In this document: positions 11,410 to 21,580 of the stretch, piece by piece
Position numbering within the stretch: position 1 is the first letter of the stretch
Layout: every line of letters begins with the position of its first letter
Position numbers and translations under genes: made by a program
Assembly: GCA_049999725.1 (NCBI GenBank)
Contig: JBNGIS010012604.1
Coordinates: forward strand, 1-29,890
Source: Haplomitrium mnioides
Lineage: Eukaryota; Marchantiophyta; Haplomitriopsida; Calobryales
Length of the DNA stretch: 29,890 nt
Reading direction: 5' to 3'
Notes under the pieces: generated by a model
Seen by the model: only the letters and a program-made list of their open reading frames with translations
The model's database searches: none
What the model was told of the DNA's origin: nothing

Positions 11410-11529
11410 AAAAGTTCAAGGTGGCACATAAATTCAAGAAATTCCTTGATAACATACTCATGTACTTTATAAAATAGTAAACTTAAATTACAATATAAAC
11501 TAAAAGTATGTAATATAAAATGAGGTTTC

Positions 11530-12150
11530 TAAATGACTGAAGTCACTCGTGTCGATTTCGTCAAATTCAGCTTTAAGAGATTCATCAAGATTAACATGGT
11601 TTGCCTCAATGTTAGTAACATTGATTGAATCTCTTTCAAGCATATCAAGATTGATTACTTTTTGTACTCAGATAGATTTAATTTAATAGTGACTAGAGAG
11701 GTTTTCTATAATTGGTTTTTTTGAATGAGAAGAAAATCAAAAGACAAAATTGTGATTTGTGTTACATCAAGTACATCAATATGTAACTTGGATTTGTGTT
11801 TCCCTTTTATTGTTGCTATTTTTCTTGGAAAGTATTGTCTAGAAAATGCATCCTCATCCTCATAAGAAAACCACTGAACACGTACTTGTTTTGGGTTAGA
11901 AGGATCTTACTTATCAAATGACAAAACTTTGAGGACTTTGGAAATCCAAAATAGTCTGCCCTTTGGATCGAGTGAGGTAGCAACACAAATAAACATTTTG
12001 GCTTTCAGCTCATTTAGGTTGCCAAATTTGCGCCCACATCTCATATTATGTGAAACAATTCCTTCTCGCAGCGTAAGTGCTCTATCGTAGATTACTCAAT
12101 GTGTAGAAAGTATATGTTCTACTAGAGCATCTTTCTCTATTTATTGAGCA
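11530..12150 (-). other. C-terminal part with chromatin-reader-like segment (DUF7869-type gene)
   Basis: In a new frame the minus strand gives EKDALVEHILSTH, a stop, then VIYDRALTLREGI, then FICVATSLDPKGRLFWISKV, a gap of about 10 residues with one stop, and PKQVRVQWFSYEDEDAF. It ends in acidic sequence (NLDESLKAEFDEIDTSDF). The FW.SKV...VRVQWF pattern resembles the small beta-barrel segments often found in C-terminal parts of this family and in chromo/BAH-like domains; this is a resemblance only. The frame change near 12170 may be an intron or an indel. Confidence 0.55.
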
Positions 12151-12239
12151 TCAAACTGAGAACCTAGACAAACATTTTGAGAAAATCATTACAAGTACTT
12201 GCCGATTGTGAAGGTGGAAAGGTGAATTTTGCTTCGAGT

Positions 12240-13275
12240 CTTCATCTTTTTCTTTCAAGGATGTAAGCCGTAATCTCTTGTTGAGCAAGGAAAAAGCCAT
12301 TCCACCATTGAATATCAAGATCTGTAAGGAACTTGTAGCAGCTCTCACTTATGTTGTCCATTATTACAAAGATGACTTTCTCTGCATCAACTTCTTTTTC
12401 TTCCTTTTGAGACCATTTGATTTCAGAATATACCTTGAGAGGAACCAACATTGAACTTGAAAATTTTCTGTCCACTTCAAGTAGACACTTGAGTTAACAA
12501 ATACCATCCGGAGGGAACCAAAATTCATATGTTGAAAATTGCTTGCTCTAAATCTTTGTCTTCGAATCACTCAACTTGAACTTGAATTTTTGATTAAAGG
12601 TAATATCATGAATCCTTTGAACCAAAGAGGGACGTTGTTGCAGAAACAATTTCAAATCCCAAGTTTCCATCAAAAGAGTTACATAAGATTTAGGATTATA
12701 AGACAATTATAACGCCTTGTTAAGACTTGCAATTGTGAAAGCTTTGACAAGTTTTAAACATTTCAAGAATTTGCAGAACATTTAATTGATTTGATCATGA
12801 GTATAGCCAACCATGGGAAATCACACCTTTATTTTTTGGAAAACATTCTTGGAAATAAAGAGACTAAGATTCACAAATAAGATGGAATTCTTATTCTCTT
12901 ATGTTGTATTGTCCAACTAAAGATATAGGGTTGGAGGCAACGGCCCTTCAAAGTCACATAATATTCTATTGAGTATTGTAACTGTCAAATTGGAATCGCT
13001 TCTCAAGCTTCCGTAGGTTAAGAAGACCCTTGAAGAAAGATTATGATTGAATGTTGAAGCACCAACAACATACACACCGACCAAACAATCTTTATCAATA
13101 ATTTTTAATGGCGAAGGCCAATATAGAATGGCTATTTTCTTTTGATCAATTCTATCAATCATAATTCTCAAGTACTTTTGACCATCAGCATAACATTTTC
13201 TTTGATGGTTTGGAAGTTTTATTCTTTCTTTTATTTGTTGGTCATGATGAGGAAACAATTGGTGATTATATTTGA
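12240..13275 (-). other. Core exon of the DUF7869-type gene
   Basis: One reading frame continues from 13275 to 12242 without a frameshift, interrupted only by stop codons; the open stretches starting at 13297 and 12475 are in phase. A fitting splice acceptor, TGTGATGTTGCAG after a T-rich stretch, ends at 13276. Key positions are IDRIDQKK (~13162-13138), LYL.LDN (~12945-12922) and GYTHDQIN (~12815-12787). The tail runs through WWNGFFLAQQE at ~12300. Confidence 0.78.
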
Positions 13276-13276
13276 C

Positions 13277-14095
13277 TGCAACATCACAAAGCACCAAAGA
13301 TAAAAAAAAAGTAGTTCAGTTAAACATGTGTTGATGATTCAAATTTCAAAAGATAGCCTCATAAGCAAAAAATATTTGAATCAACTTCAACAAATGTTTG
13401 GATTAGTAGAGGTTAAAATTAAAAATTTGATTAAAAAACCTTTGGTTAATTTAAACATAAAAGAATTTGAATAACATTCACAATAAGTACTTGTCTTTGA
13501 CTCAAAATAAGCGAAAGTTTTCAGAGGAGAAAAACAAGATTTGCGCTCTTCAGGAGGAAAATTGGAGCTTCAAATTCAATGCTAGTTGTGACTTTATGCT
13601 TGGATAGGATTCAAAAAAACAATAAATGATCCTATGCGAGTAAAGGATCAAAAGCAAAAACATACATAGTTTAGCTTGCTTTCATTGTTGTCGCGACTGG
13701 TTTTGAAAGAAACAAGAACAAAACGTATATGCGCATAGAATTGAAAACAACATTAACGATTCTTGATATTGTTTATCTAGCAAAGGGATTTGAATCGAAT
13801 GAAACATTAGCAAAATTCAGTGCAAGCTTATAGTTATAACCAGCATTCAAAATAATTTCCTTGCTTTATTTGACTCTCAACATGGTTTGGATTCAAACTA
13901 AAAGAAATAGACCTTCTGCAAGCATAGAGTTTGTTTTGACAACTCAAGTTGCTAAGGTTTATTTGACTCAAACATTGTTTGTGAAACAACTTAGCAAAAC
14001 TAATATCTTATTGCACTAAGTTAAGAAAGCATAACATCTCTAGAACTAAGCTTTGAGTCTCATAAAAAGAGTATCATAATAGTCGTACGTTTCAA
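13277..14095 (-). other. Probable intron of the DUF7869-type gene
   Basis: This stretch lies between conserved coding blocks (ETCREIKSLQEKS ending about 14120-14095 and the core starting at 13275). It is AT-rich, has no recognisable coding, and ends in a good acceptor with a polypyrimidine stretch. The donor is uncertain. It could instead contain an insertion. Confidence 0.5.
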
Positions 14096-15436
14096 CAAAG
14101 AAGAAATTTGTTTCCTTTGTTGGAGTCTAAGACGGATTTTTCTTGCAGTGATTTTATTTCTCTACAGGTTTCACAAATAGCAAATCTATTGTGTTTTGGA
14201 ATTTAAACATTTGGAAAATAAGTTCTCCAATGTTTTGTAAAACTCAAAAAACTAAAAATGCAACTCGGATCTTTCTCTTTCAAATAAGTTGGATAGTAGT
14301 CATAAACTTCCCATTTTATAAAATTATCAAGCAAGTTATAAACTTCATGAGTGGGCATTCTCTCACAATGTTTTTGAAAAAAACTATCCATCCATTCATG
14401 CACGAATACTCCTTTAGAAGATAGTTCTCTATTTCTAAAAATGCCTCTAGAATCTACGTTTTTAAGATTTTGAATCCTTTGGAATCTATAATTCCTTACT
14501 GATAATATTGATCTTAAATCTCTTTTACAGACAACCGTACTGCTAAGAAGAGTGAACTAATTGTCAACATCAAAGTCATTTCTTGGTATTCTCTATTGCA
14601 ATGTGATATCTCGATGTTTTTGCTTTGTCAAAAATACGTTTCTCTCACTGTTTCCAAAAAAATTGTCTTGCACAATGACAAACAACTATTTTGACAACAT
14701 GAAATTCTCCTCAATTTCAAAATTGATGTCAGATCAAGGTTTTTCTTCACAAAGCTAATAGACATTCAGCAAAGAATTTTCACAAAAAAGTATTTACCTA
14801 TTTAGGTTATAGCCCAGACAAAGAATTCTTATTTACTGCCGATCGATTTGGTATATAGGCAAATCCAGCCAATAGAGATAATCCATTATCTTGGAGATCT
14901 TGAGCATCATTGATAACATTGTTTGTTTATTTGACAGAAGTTTAAGATCAATGTAGACCACCTTGAGAATTAGGAGAACTGGACCATGCTAATACAAAAT
15001 CTTAACCAATATCTTGAGCATTAGAATTTTTTTTGTAAAATAATTGGTGCTCTTGGCGATAGCTCCAACGAATTTTTTTTTTATTAAGACTCTTTACTAA
15101 AATCATTTCCTAAACTATCGTATGAAGATTCCTTCAAATGAATTTGGGTTCTAAAAGATCTTCTAATCTTGCTCAGAGGTCCAACTAATTAGAAATCTTT
15201 CGTTGTTTGAGTGGTGCCAACAGCGACAAAGAATCATCTCCAAAATTGAAATAGTCCACACATTCTATGCTTTTTGTGTTTTGAACAAACATATTTGGAT
15301 CTTGAACATCTTGGTCTTCATTTGATGAGGACGAAAAAAGGTCAACAACCATCTAGAAATTTTGACTTTGAACGTCTTTCTGTTGATCTATTGGAGTAGT
15401 CAAAAGACAAATTCAACTTTGACCACTTCACCGACA

Positions 15437-15586
15437 CTAAAGATCCAGCGCGTGCAAAAGGTTGAGTCTTGGATCCTATACAAGCTTTGGGTTCCCTCTT
15501 TGATCCTTTGTGTGCAAGTTGTTCACTCCTTGTTCCTATACACGCATTGGGCTTACTCCTTGACCATATGTGCGCATAGGGTTCAC
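15437..15586 (-). repeat. Array A3: five 30-base units upstream of the DUF7869-type gene
   Basis: Units at 15437, 15467, 15497, 15527 and 15557 are exactly 30 bases each. On the minus strand they read like GTAAGCCCAATGCGTGTATA followed by GGAACAAGGA. The frame stays open on the minus strand and would give a decapeptide repeat of the type SKPNACIGTR. Its orientation is opposite to array A2. It lies 85 bases upstream of the proposed ATG at 15352, so it may be leader or promoter sequence, or an N-terminal extension. Confidence 0.8.
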
Positions 15587-16081
15587 TTGCTTGACCTTCT
15601 TGTGTCAATGTATCTCATTCAACAACCACCATCTTTTTCCCCAAAATACTTGCCATCACACTTAGCGCTCTAGGTATTCCAACACTTACCTCCTCAGAAC
15701 AGCAGTTTGAAACTATCTTCAGTTGCCGGCCGAAAGCAACACTTTTCTGTCAACATGAATCATGAAATCCTAACCTCTTCTTGCCTTTAAAATCTCTAGC
15801 CATTGAAAAATAGTAATGAAAAAGAAGAAATTTCAGAAAAGTAATTTAACAAACACTCTTAACTCCTACTAGTATACCCAAAAGATGTGTTTTTGAAGAA
15901 AATTTCACAAAACGACAAAATTGTGAAATGTTTGTGAAGGAAATGAAAAAAAAAATCAAAAAGATGAAAATGAGTCATTCTTTATATACTAACTTTTTTT
16001 TCCACCCTGCAAACCTACGTGACAAGAGCTCCACAAATCATTTTTCGGCGGTAAAACGTTTTTTTTTTTAATTTAAAAGGA

Positions 16082-16112
16082 GCAACAATGGAAAGTTTCT
16101 TTCCATTGTTGC
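16082..16112. repeat. Perfect 14-bp hairpin
   Basis: GCAACAATGGAAAG at 16082-16095 and its exact reverse complement at 16099-16112 are separated by TTT. It follows a run of T and A (AACG then twelve or more T). Perfect stems are unusual in such decayed DNA. Confidence 0.9.
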
Positions 16113-16555
16113 GAGAATCACTTTCCAATTTTTGTCATTTTTTTGGCCATTTCTTGTCATTTAGCCACTTTATGCCTTTCAGTCATTGTGAACTTTTTTT
16201 TGTAAGATTTTTGCCCACCATTTTTACTAGTTTACACTTTAGAGAAAATGGCATCACATGCCATGCTCCCAAACTAGCTCAACCAAAGTCTTATAAGTAT
16301 TCAGATGTTTTGAAGGTTCTTGAGCCACAAAAACTAGCCTACAAATGGCTAGTTTGTTGTGCAACAATAAAGGATATCGACCATTACCTTTATCTTTTTC
16401 ACGGTGAAGGTAAAAAATCTAACATGGGGATTTTGGTCCAAATCACCATGATTCAAAAGGGGCACATGGCCCATAGAGGGCTGCTTGTGCAGTCAAAGTC
16501 AGTGATTACCCTCTTCAAGGCTGAACACCAAAGAAATTCTGCTTCAACAAGATGA
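16088..16555 (+). CDS. Hypothetical 155-codon frame, doubtful
   Basis: An ATG inside the hairpin opens a frame with an F/L/H-rich first third. A more ordinary stretch follows (KYSDVLKVLEPQKLAYKWLV, then KDIDHYLYLFHGEGKK). I recognise no family. The second part looks more protein-like than its surroundings, but the start inside a hairpin and the position among decayed repeats argue for chance or a pseudogene fragment. Confidence 0.25.
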   Translation: MESFFPLLRESLSNFCHFFGHFLSFSHFMPFSHCELFFVRFLPTIFTSLHFRENGITCHAPKLAQPKSYKYSDVLKVLEPQKLAYKWLVCCATIKDIDHYLYLFHGEGKKSNMGILVQITMIQKGHMAHRGLLVQSKSVITLFKAEHQRNSASTR

Positions 16556-16621
16556 AGCCACGAGATATCTTTACCAAAGATATGTAGTCCGCTTTCAATG
16601 ATAGCAAGGTGAAACTAACAA

Positions 16622-16626
16622 GATTT
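16622..16626. other. Target-site duplication, left copy (GATTT)
   Basis: GATTT lies directly before the LTR start TGTCACG at 16627 and is repeated directly after the other LTR end at 27592. Five bases is the duplication size typical of Ty3/Gypsy and Copia integration. Confidence 0.93.
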
Positions 16627-17095
16627 TGTCACGCCCCTGCCTCCTCTCTTAACACCCAATTGATGTTATTTTAGAGGAAAGAGGTGACAAAGAATAACCG
16701 AGCTCTTTAATGAGACAACACCAGCACCCTCGTTAGTGACTTCAGATCTTAACAATCCTGAACCTCTCACCTTGCATTTCCACACTACTCTCAAACCCAC
16801 CAAGCCTGACTTCCTCTCCACCAAACACATAGAGCAACCATAAGTCAATTGATCCTGGGGTACATCCAACACTGTGGTTGAGGCAAATCCAGTTGCAGAT
16901 ATTCAATTTCACCTCCTTTGTAGGGGGTGTATGCACTTATTACACAGTAATAGACTTGCAGCCTTCTTCTACAAGCTGCGTCTTAACACCACCAAGACTC
17001 AACACTCCGCCAAGTACTGAACTATCACCAAGGCCAGCTACTCCAGCACCCAGCCAAGCAGAGCTATCCGTTTTATTCTCTCAACAGAATGGAAA

Positions 17096-17717
17096 TTACA
17101 ACTTAAACGTGGAACCCCACTTATTAGCCTTCTTAGGCATATGCAGAACTATCATTCACTCTTCATAACGCTCCTAACATCACTTCCTCCACTCCTGTAC
17201 AACAATTATTCCCAACACTTCAGCTTGACCAGCATTGTAGATAATGTAGCCCTTGTTTTCTCCTTAGCAAGCTTGAATTCTCCCTTGTATCCTGCCTTAG
17301 CTTTCTCAACCCAATCCTCTGCTCGTTTGAAGTTTCAGACAATGGTTCAGAATATCAGTTCCAATTATGAATCTTGCCTTTGCAATCACAACAATGCCAG
17401 AAGCATCAACCTCACTGCCACTCTCTCCCCACTCACACACCTTGTCCAGATAGTTTCTTAACTTCCCTCACAAGAAGCCCTGAATTTACTTCCTCATGCT
17501 TGGAAGAGGTCTTATTTAACTTCTACCTCTAGAAGACAACCCTCCCAGCTGGTCGATCACCCACTCCACCCGAGAATTGGCTGGATCTTCCCCGCAGTGC
17601 GTAGGCACTAACGTGGCCACTCCTCTCCCTTCTCCACAAGATTATACCACCAACAGCACTGTCCCAATGCTTATGGGACTCACTCTCCGACACAAACTAA
17701 AGCTAAGGCAACACCAG
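17096..17717 (-). repeat. 622-base segment present in only one LTR
   Basis: The left LTR reads GGAAA, then this segment, then GACCCCCCC. The right LTR joins GGAAA (to 23969) directly to GACCCCCCC. No target duplication flanks the segment, so loss from the right copy after insertion is more likely than gain in the left. No protein family is recognised inside. Confidence 0.85.
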
Positions 17718-18454
17718 GACCCCCCCTTGGCTGCCTCTCACGAAATACAAACCGAAAGAATTCTCCTCTCCTCTGAGTGTTGGTCCACCTCCAAATGTTG
17801 GTCTCTATTCAAATGTGAGTCCATCTGAGTAGTCTACACCTATAGAGCCTCTTTCTCAATGATTCCCAACACCTCTTCAGTCCACCTCCACCCTGTGATA
17901 GCCTTCCTTCACGAGTACACCCACTTCACCAGAAGTCTCACCAGAACTCTCTCCTCCATATCTCGTTGCCTTCTCTGCACAAAATTATCTTTCCCCATAG
18001 CTTCAGAGCAAGGTAGTCTATCCCCGCATTGGTTTTGCCTGTAGCCTCAACGATTCATCCCCACCCTTTCTTGAAAGTCCTTGTTTCTCTTATCTGACGA
18101 TTGAGGGGTGCATCCCGCCTTTTTTCACAGCCCGCAGGTGAGTTTTCTTCCAAATTCAGAGCCAAAAATTAGCGCCAATAGTTGCGCTTTGTCATTCTCT
18201 ACACAACAAGACTAATTTTACACAAATCCGACCCCTGCAACTCTGGCAATCATCGTTTGAATGGACATACCTTTTTCTTTTGCTTTTTCCTCGTGTTAGC
18301 TTGACAACCCGTGAGATCCTTTGGATACCAGGTATCGGACACGTGGTGCTATGGGGCAGCCCGTTGGATTCCTTGGACTCGCCATCCCATAAGATTCATC
18401 GGACGTCGAAAAGCTGACACTTGGCGTGTCAAGAGAGCCCGTTGGATTCCTCGG

Positions 18455-18604
18455 AATCCGCAAAGCTCAAGATTCTCGAGCAATTTCTAATATTCTCGCA
18501 GATTCCCAGATCCCGCAGAGGTGCCATGTAATCCGCAAGGCTCAAGATTCCCAAGGAATCTCTAATATTCTCGCAGATTCCCAAATGCCCGCATGAGCGC
18601 CACG
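18455..18604. repeat. Tandem pair of 75-base units in the left LTR
   Basis: Units start at 18455 and 18530 with AATCCGCAAAGCTCAAGATT and AATCCGCAAGGCTCAAGATT. They share TCTAATATTCTCGCAGATTC. The same pair exists in the other LTR, so the duplication predates this insertion. Confidence 0.88.
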
Positions 18605-21346
18605 TTTCCGCTGTGGCGCCGTCCGACGCTGCCCCGTAGAGGGGTAGGTGGACTGTCGCGTTGACCGTCCATTGACCACCTGACTTTCCCGGCTGCCACG
18701 TCATCCGCAAGGTCCCGACGCTTTGTATAAGAACTATGAGGACTACCATTTTTTCCCCCATTGGATCGGTGATAGATCCTCTTTTCGGCGCCGCTTCTTT
18801 CTCCGTCGGATGTGCGCTATATCGCCTCTTCGGCATCTTTGGTTCTCTCTTTGGTTGGATCTGTGACTTGTCACCATTTCGGTTGATCCCTTTTCGTTTC
18901 TCCTTGTCAAACTTGTGATACATTGCCATTTCAATACTACTTGCTTCTCTTTGTTTTGTTGATAAATTGCTATTTCAACATTCTTTCCTCTTATACGAAA
19001 ACTGCACTATATCTTCATTTCAGCAGCCCTTGCTAGCCCTATTCAGAACCCTGTTAAGTGGCCTCTCCACTTAGGGAGGTCTTTTGGAACCACATTAAGT
19101 GGAGATCTCCACATCGGATGGCAGATCGGAACCCCCTTAAGTGGGCCCCGCCTACGATTTATCGCTCTTTCGGCTCTTCATCCCCTTTCTAGCTAGACCT
19201 TCGCTTTATCCTTGTTTCGACACTGGGTTCTCCTTTTGGTTGGACCGTCGATTAGTCACGTTTTTGGCCTCTCCATTCTTCCTCTAGCGAATCATTGATG
19301 TATCTCCATTTTGGCATCCTCATTTTCCTCTCAACCGGTTCTTTGACATGTCGCTGTTTCGGCACCTTCTTCCCTTTCTATCTCGACCATCCATAGATCA
19401 CTGTTTGGTGCCTTGCTCTTCAAATGTAACCACATCTTCATTTCGACATCTGCCCTTGATATAGGAACCCTGAGCAACTCCTTCTCTTCACTAAGGCATC
19501 GAAAAGTTTGATGTAGGAACATTGAGGGAGTCTTTGTTACCTAACTTGTGAAAAAGTTTGTTGTAAGAACACCGTAGATCCATTTCGATTTTTTGGATGA
19601 CGTCCGATTCAAACTTTCAAGATCTCCTCCTCTACATTTGAATCTTCAACATGTCACCCTTTCACCCGATCAATTAGCTCGCTTCGGAAACCCTCTAAAC
19701 CAGTCTGCCCCGCATCGGAAGGCGGATCGAAACCACCTTAAGTGGGCTCCCCACTTAGGAAGGCTAGTTTCCGATCTGTTCTTTGGATCAAACACCACGG
19801 AATTCTCGACCCCGACTCTTCCCTTGCAATCCCTTCAAATCCCACCTCCCTCTTCTGCCCAATGTACTTGCAAATCAATCCTCCCCCTTGCTGATTTTGG
19901 CGAGATCCTCCAGCCCCCTTGATCTTCCTTGACACTTCTCCAACCTTTGCGATCAAATTCTCCTCTGGACAACCGCCCCTATTCTCCGTGGCAAATTCTG
20001 GCGACCTCTCGCAATCCTCCACTTGCTCGATTTCCAGCCTCCTCAGATCGAGCCCTCACTCCGAATTCCTCATGGCGACCTCTCCTTGCTGCACAATTGA
20101 CTCTCCTCTAGGTAATTCTCCTCCTCGATTCCTTTTCAATTTCTCTCTGTAATGCACAATTCAATCTCCCTTCCTCTCATGCAAATTCTACTATTGGTCC
20201 TTGCGCAATTCCCCTTCGGATCAATCCCACCTTCAATGCTGGTTCTATTCGACTCCTCTTCTGCTTGCGTGAAATTCCCCTGCAGTAAAATTCTCCTTTC
20301 GAATCCTGTCCAAATCCTCTTTCTGTGCGGTCCCTCGGCAACAGTGGTCGTCCTGCACTGATCTCTTTGGCAACGTGAATTCCTCGTCCAAAATCAAATT
20401 GTCCACCTGCGCAACTTCTGCTTCCGGGTCGATCTTATGCTGATCTAGTCTTCCTGCGACACCTGCTCCCATTCATGATTCAACTGTGCTACCACAATTT
20501 GCGTGATTTGATTCCCTGGCAAAACCTCCCTGCAATTCCATCCTCGCTCGACCCTTCCTTTGACGATCAACTCATCTCCCCCCTGCGCCTTCCGATCCCA
20601 ACTGCCATGCCCCTTTCAATTCCTTTCCTCTCTCCTCACAATCCAATTTCCTCCTTACCCACGATTTATGTGGGAACACCATCCTCCCTTGGGGGATCCA
20701 ATGTTCCCCTCCAGACGCTCGCTTCTGCTCTTCCTTGACCTCCGTGCTTCAATTTTCCCTCTTGCTCACAATTTCTCTCCTTTGGAAAATTCTTTGATCT
20801 TTCCTACTTGTTCACTCCCTTTGCAATCCCTTTGGCTGTTCGAATGTGGTGATTGATCCTGTCGGATTAAGTTGTGTTGATCAATCCAGCCTACTCCTCG
20901 GCATGAAGTGCCCCTTTCTCCCATGCGCGCAATTCTCCCAGCCTGCAAAATCCTTGATTCGTGGTCTTGATCCGAGCAGAAGGTGCTCTCCCAATATCCC
21001 ATAAGTTCTTCTCCAGAAGGTCGATGCAATATATAAACCTCCCACTCCGTTGTTCTTTCGAGAGGCAGCCCCCTAGAGGGGTGTAAGGCCACCGCATTCC
21101 CTTCTCTGCCCTTGGACGGACCTAGTTCAGGGCTAAAACCCCCTAGGGCAAGCTGTCCTCCAAGTTAGATAGTTAGGAAATTAGTGGGCTTAGCTTGGCC
21201 CCCAACAAATAGAGTAGTTTTGTTTCTTTTTATCCCTATCCTTTTACTTCTACTTACTCTTCAACATGTCTTGAGCCCTATTTGTGTACATTAGGAGCAT
21301 TTTTAAATTTTTTTTGCATGAAGTACCTTAACAACCGATTGACATT

Positions 21347-21360
21347 ACTCCCCTTTTAAA
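21347..21360 (-). other. Polypurine tract of element 2
   Basis: The minus strand reads TTTAAAAGGGGAGT, two bases before the LTR start TGTCAATCGG. Near-identical copies of this string recur six times in the acidic frame upstream (see 22051-22541). Confidence 0.85.
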
Positions 21361-21580
21361 TGTGAAGCGTCCCCGCGAACACCCTTCCCTCTTCTGACAT
21401 TCTTGGGCTCCTCCGTGGCCGTCGCTCTAACCTTCCTTGTTGGGTGCATTTAGTCAACATGGCTGCTACTGGTGCCATGTAAAAACTCAACTCACCCAAA
21501 CCAAAGCTCCTTCACTATCATGATGGTTAACTCTGGCCTGGATCCCATACGAAAGCTGAGTCATCATGTTCTGGTTCAAG

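Larger units (their letters stand above)
11528..15352 (-). pseudogene. DUF7869-type, transposase-like gene, decayed and intron-containing
   Basis: Read from ATG at 15352. First comes an acidic N-terminus (FSSSSNEDQDVQ, then 55 codons to a TAG), then a DNGLSLLAGFAYIPNRS block near 14900-14810. Next are ISCCQNSCLSLC and VRETYF (~14705-14620), then VCKRD..RNYRFQRI and EWMDSFFQKHCERMPT (~14540-14350). Then comes HWRTYFPNV.IPKHNRFAICETC, the conserved entry to the core. After a probable intron, the core (13275-12700) has IDRIDQKK, SNLT, LPPTLYL.LDN..ENKN and VGYTHDQIN.MF. C-terminal parts include FWFPPDGIC, WWNGFF and a VRVQWF segment. I know this motif series from a widespread, poorly characterised eukaryotic family. 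A transposase role is inference from the D, DN and HThD pattern. Stops interrupt it. Confidence 0.8.
15587..16626. other. AT-rich flank of element 2
   Basis: No recognised gene. The stretch holds homopolymer tracts, a perfect hairpin at 16082-16112 and one 155-codon open frame (16088-16555), and it ends in the target-site copy GATTT. After removal of element 2 it would join directly to 27598. Confidence 0.6.
16627..21344 (-). repeat. 3' LTR of element 2 (4718 bases)
   Basis: Nearly collinear with 23489-27592. It carries a 622-base segment (17096-17717) missing from the other copy, a 75-base tandem pair, C/T-rich plus-strand sequence, repeated AAGTGG/CCACTT inverted motifs around 19050-19150 and 19735-19765, and a TATATAAA box at 21030-21037. 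Open frames inside it (for example 18429-18929 or 20475-20856) are unrelated between strands, and I see no protein family in them. Confidence 0.93.

Noticed and set aside
14755-14797. A 43-base intron with GTAAATA donor and ATTAG acceptor in the DUF7869-type gene
   Set aside because: It is shorter than plant introns normally are; the break there is more likely decay or a different exon boundary.
16082-16112. Helitron 3' end hairpin
   Set aside because: No CTRR terminus follows shortly after the hairpin, and no Rep/helicase sequence is present.
16627-21344. Many open frames of 60-166 codons inside the giant LTRs
   Set aside because: They occur on both strands, are low-complexity (S/P/L-rich or R/E-rich), match no family I know, and often break in the other LTR copy.
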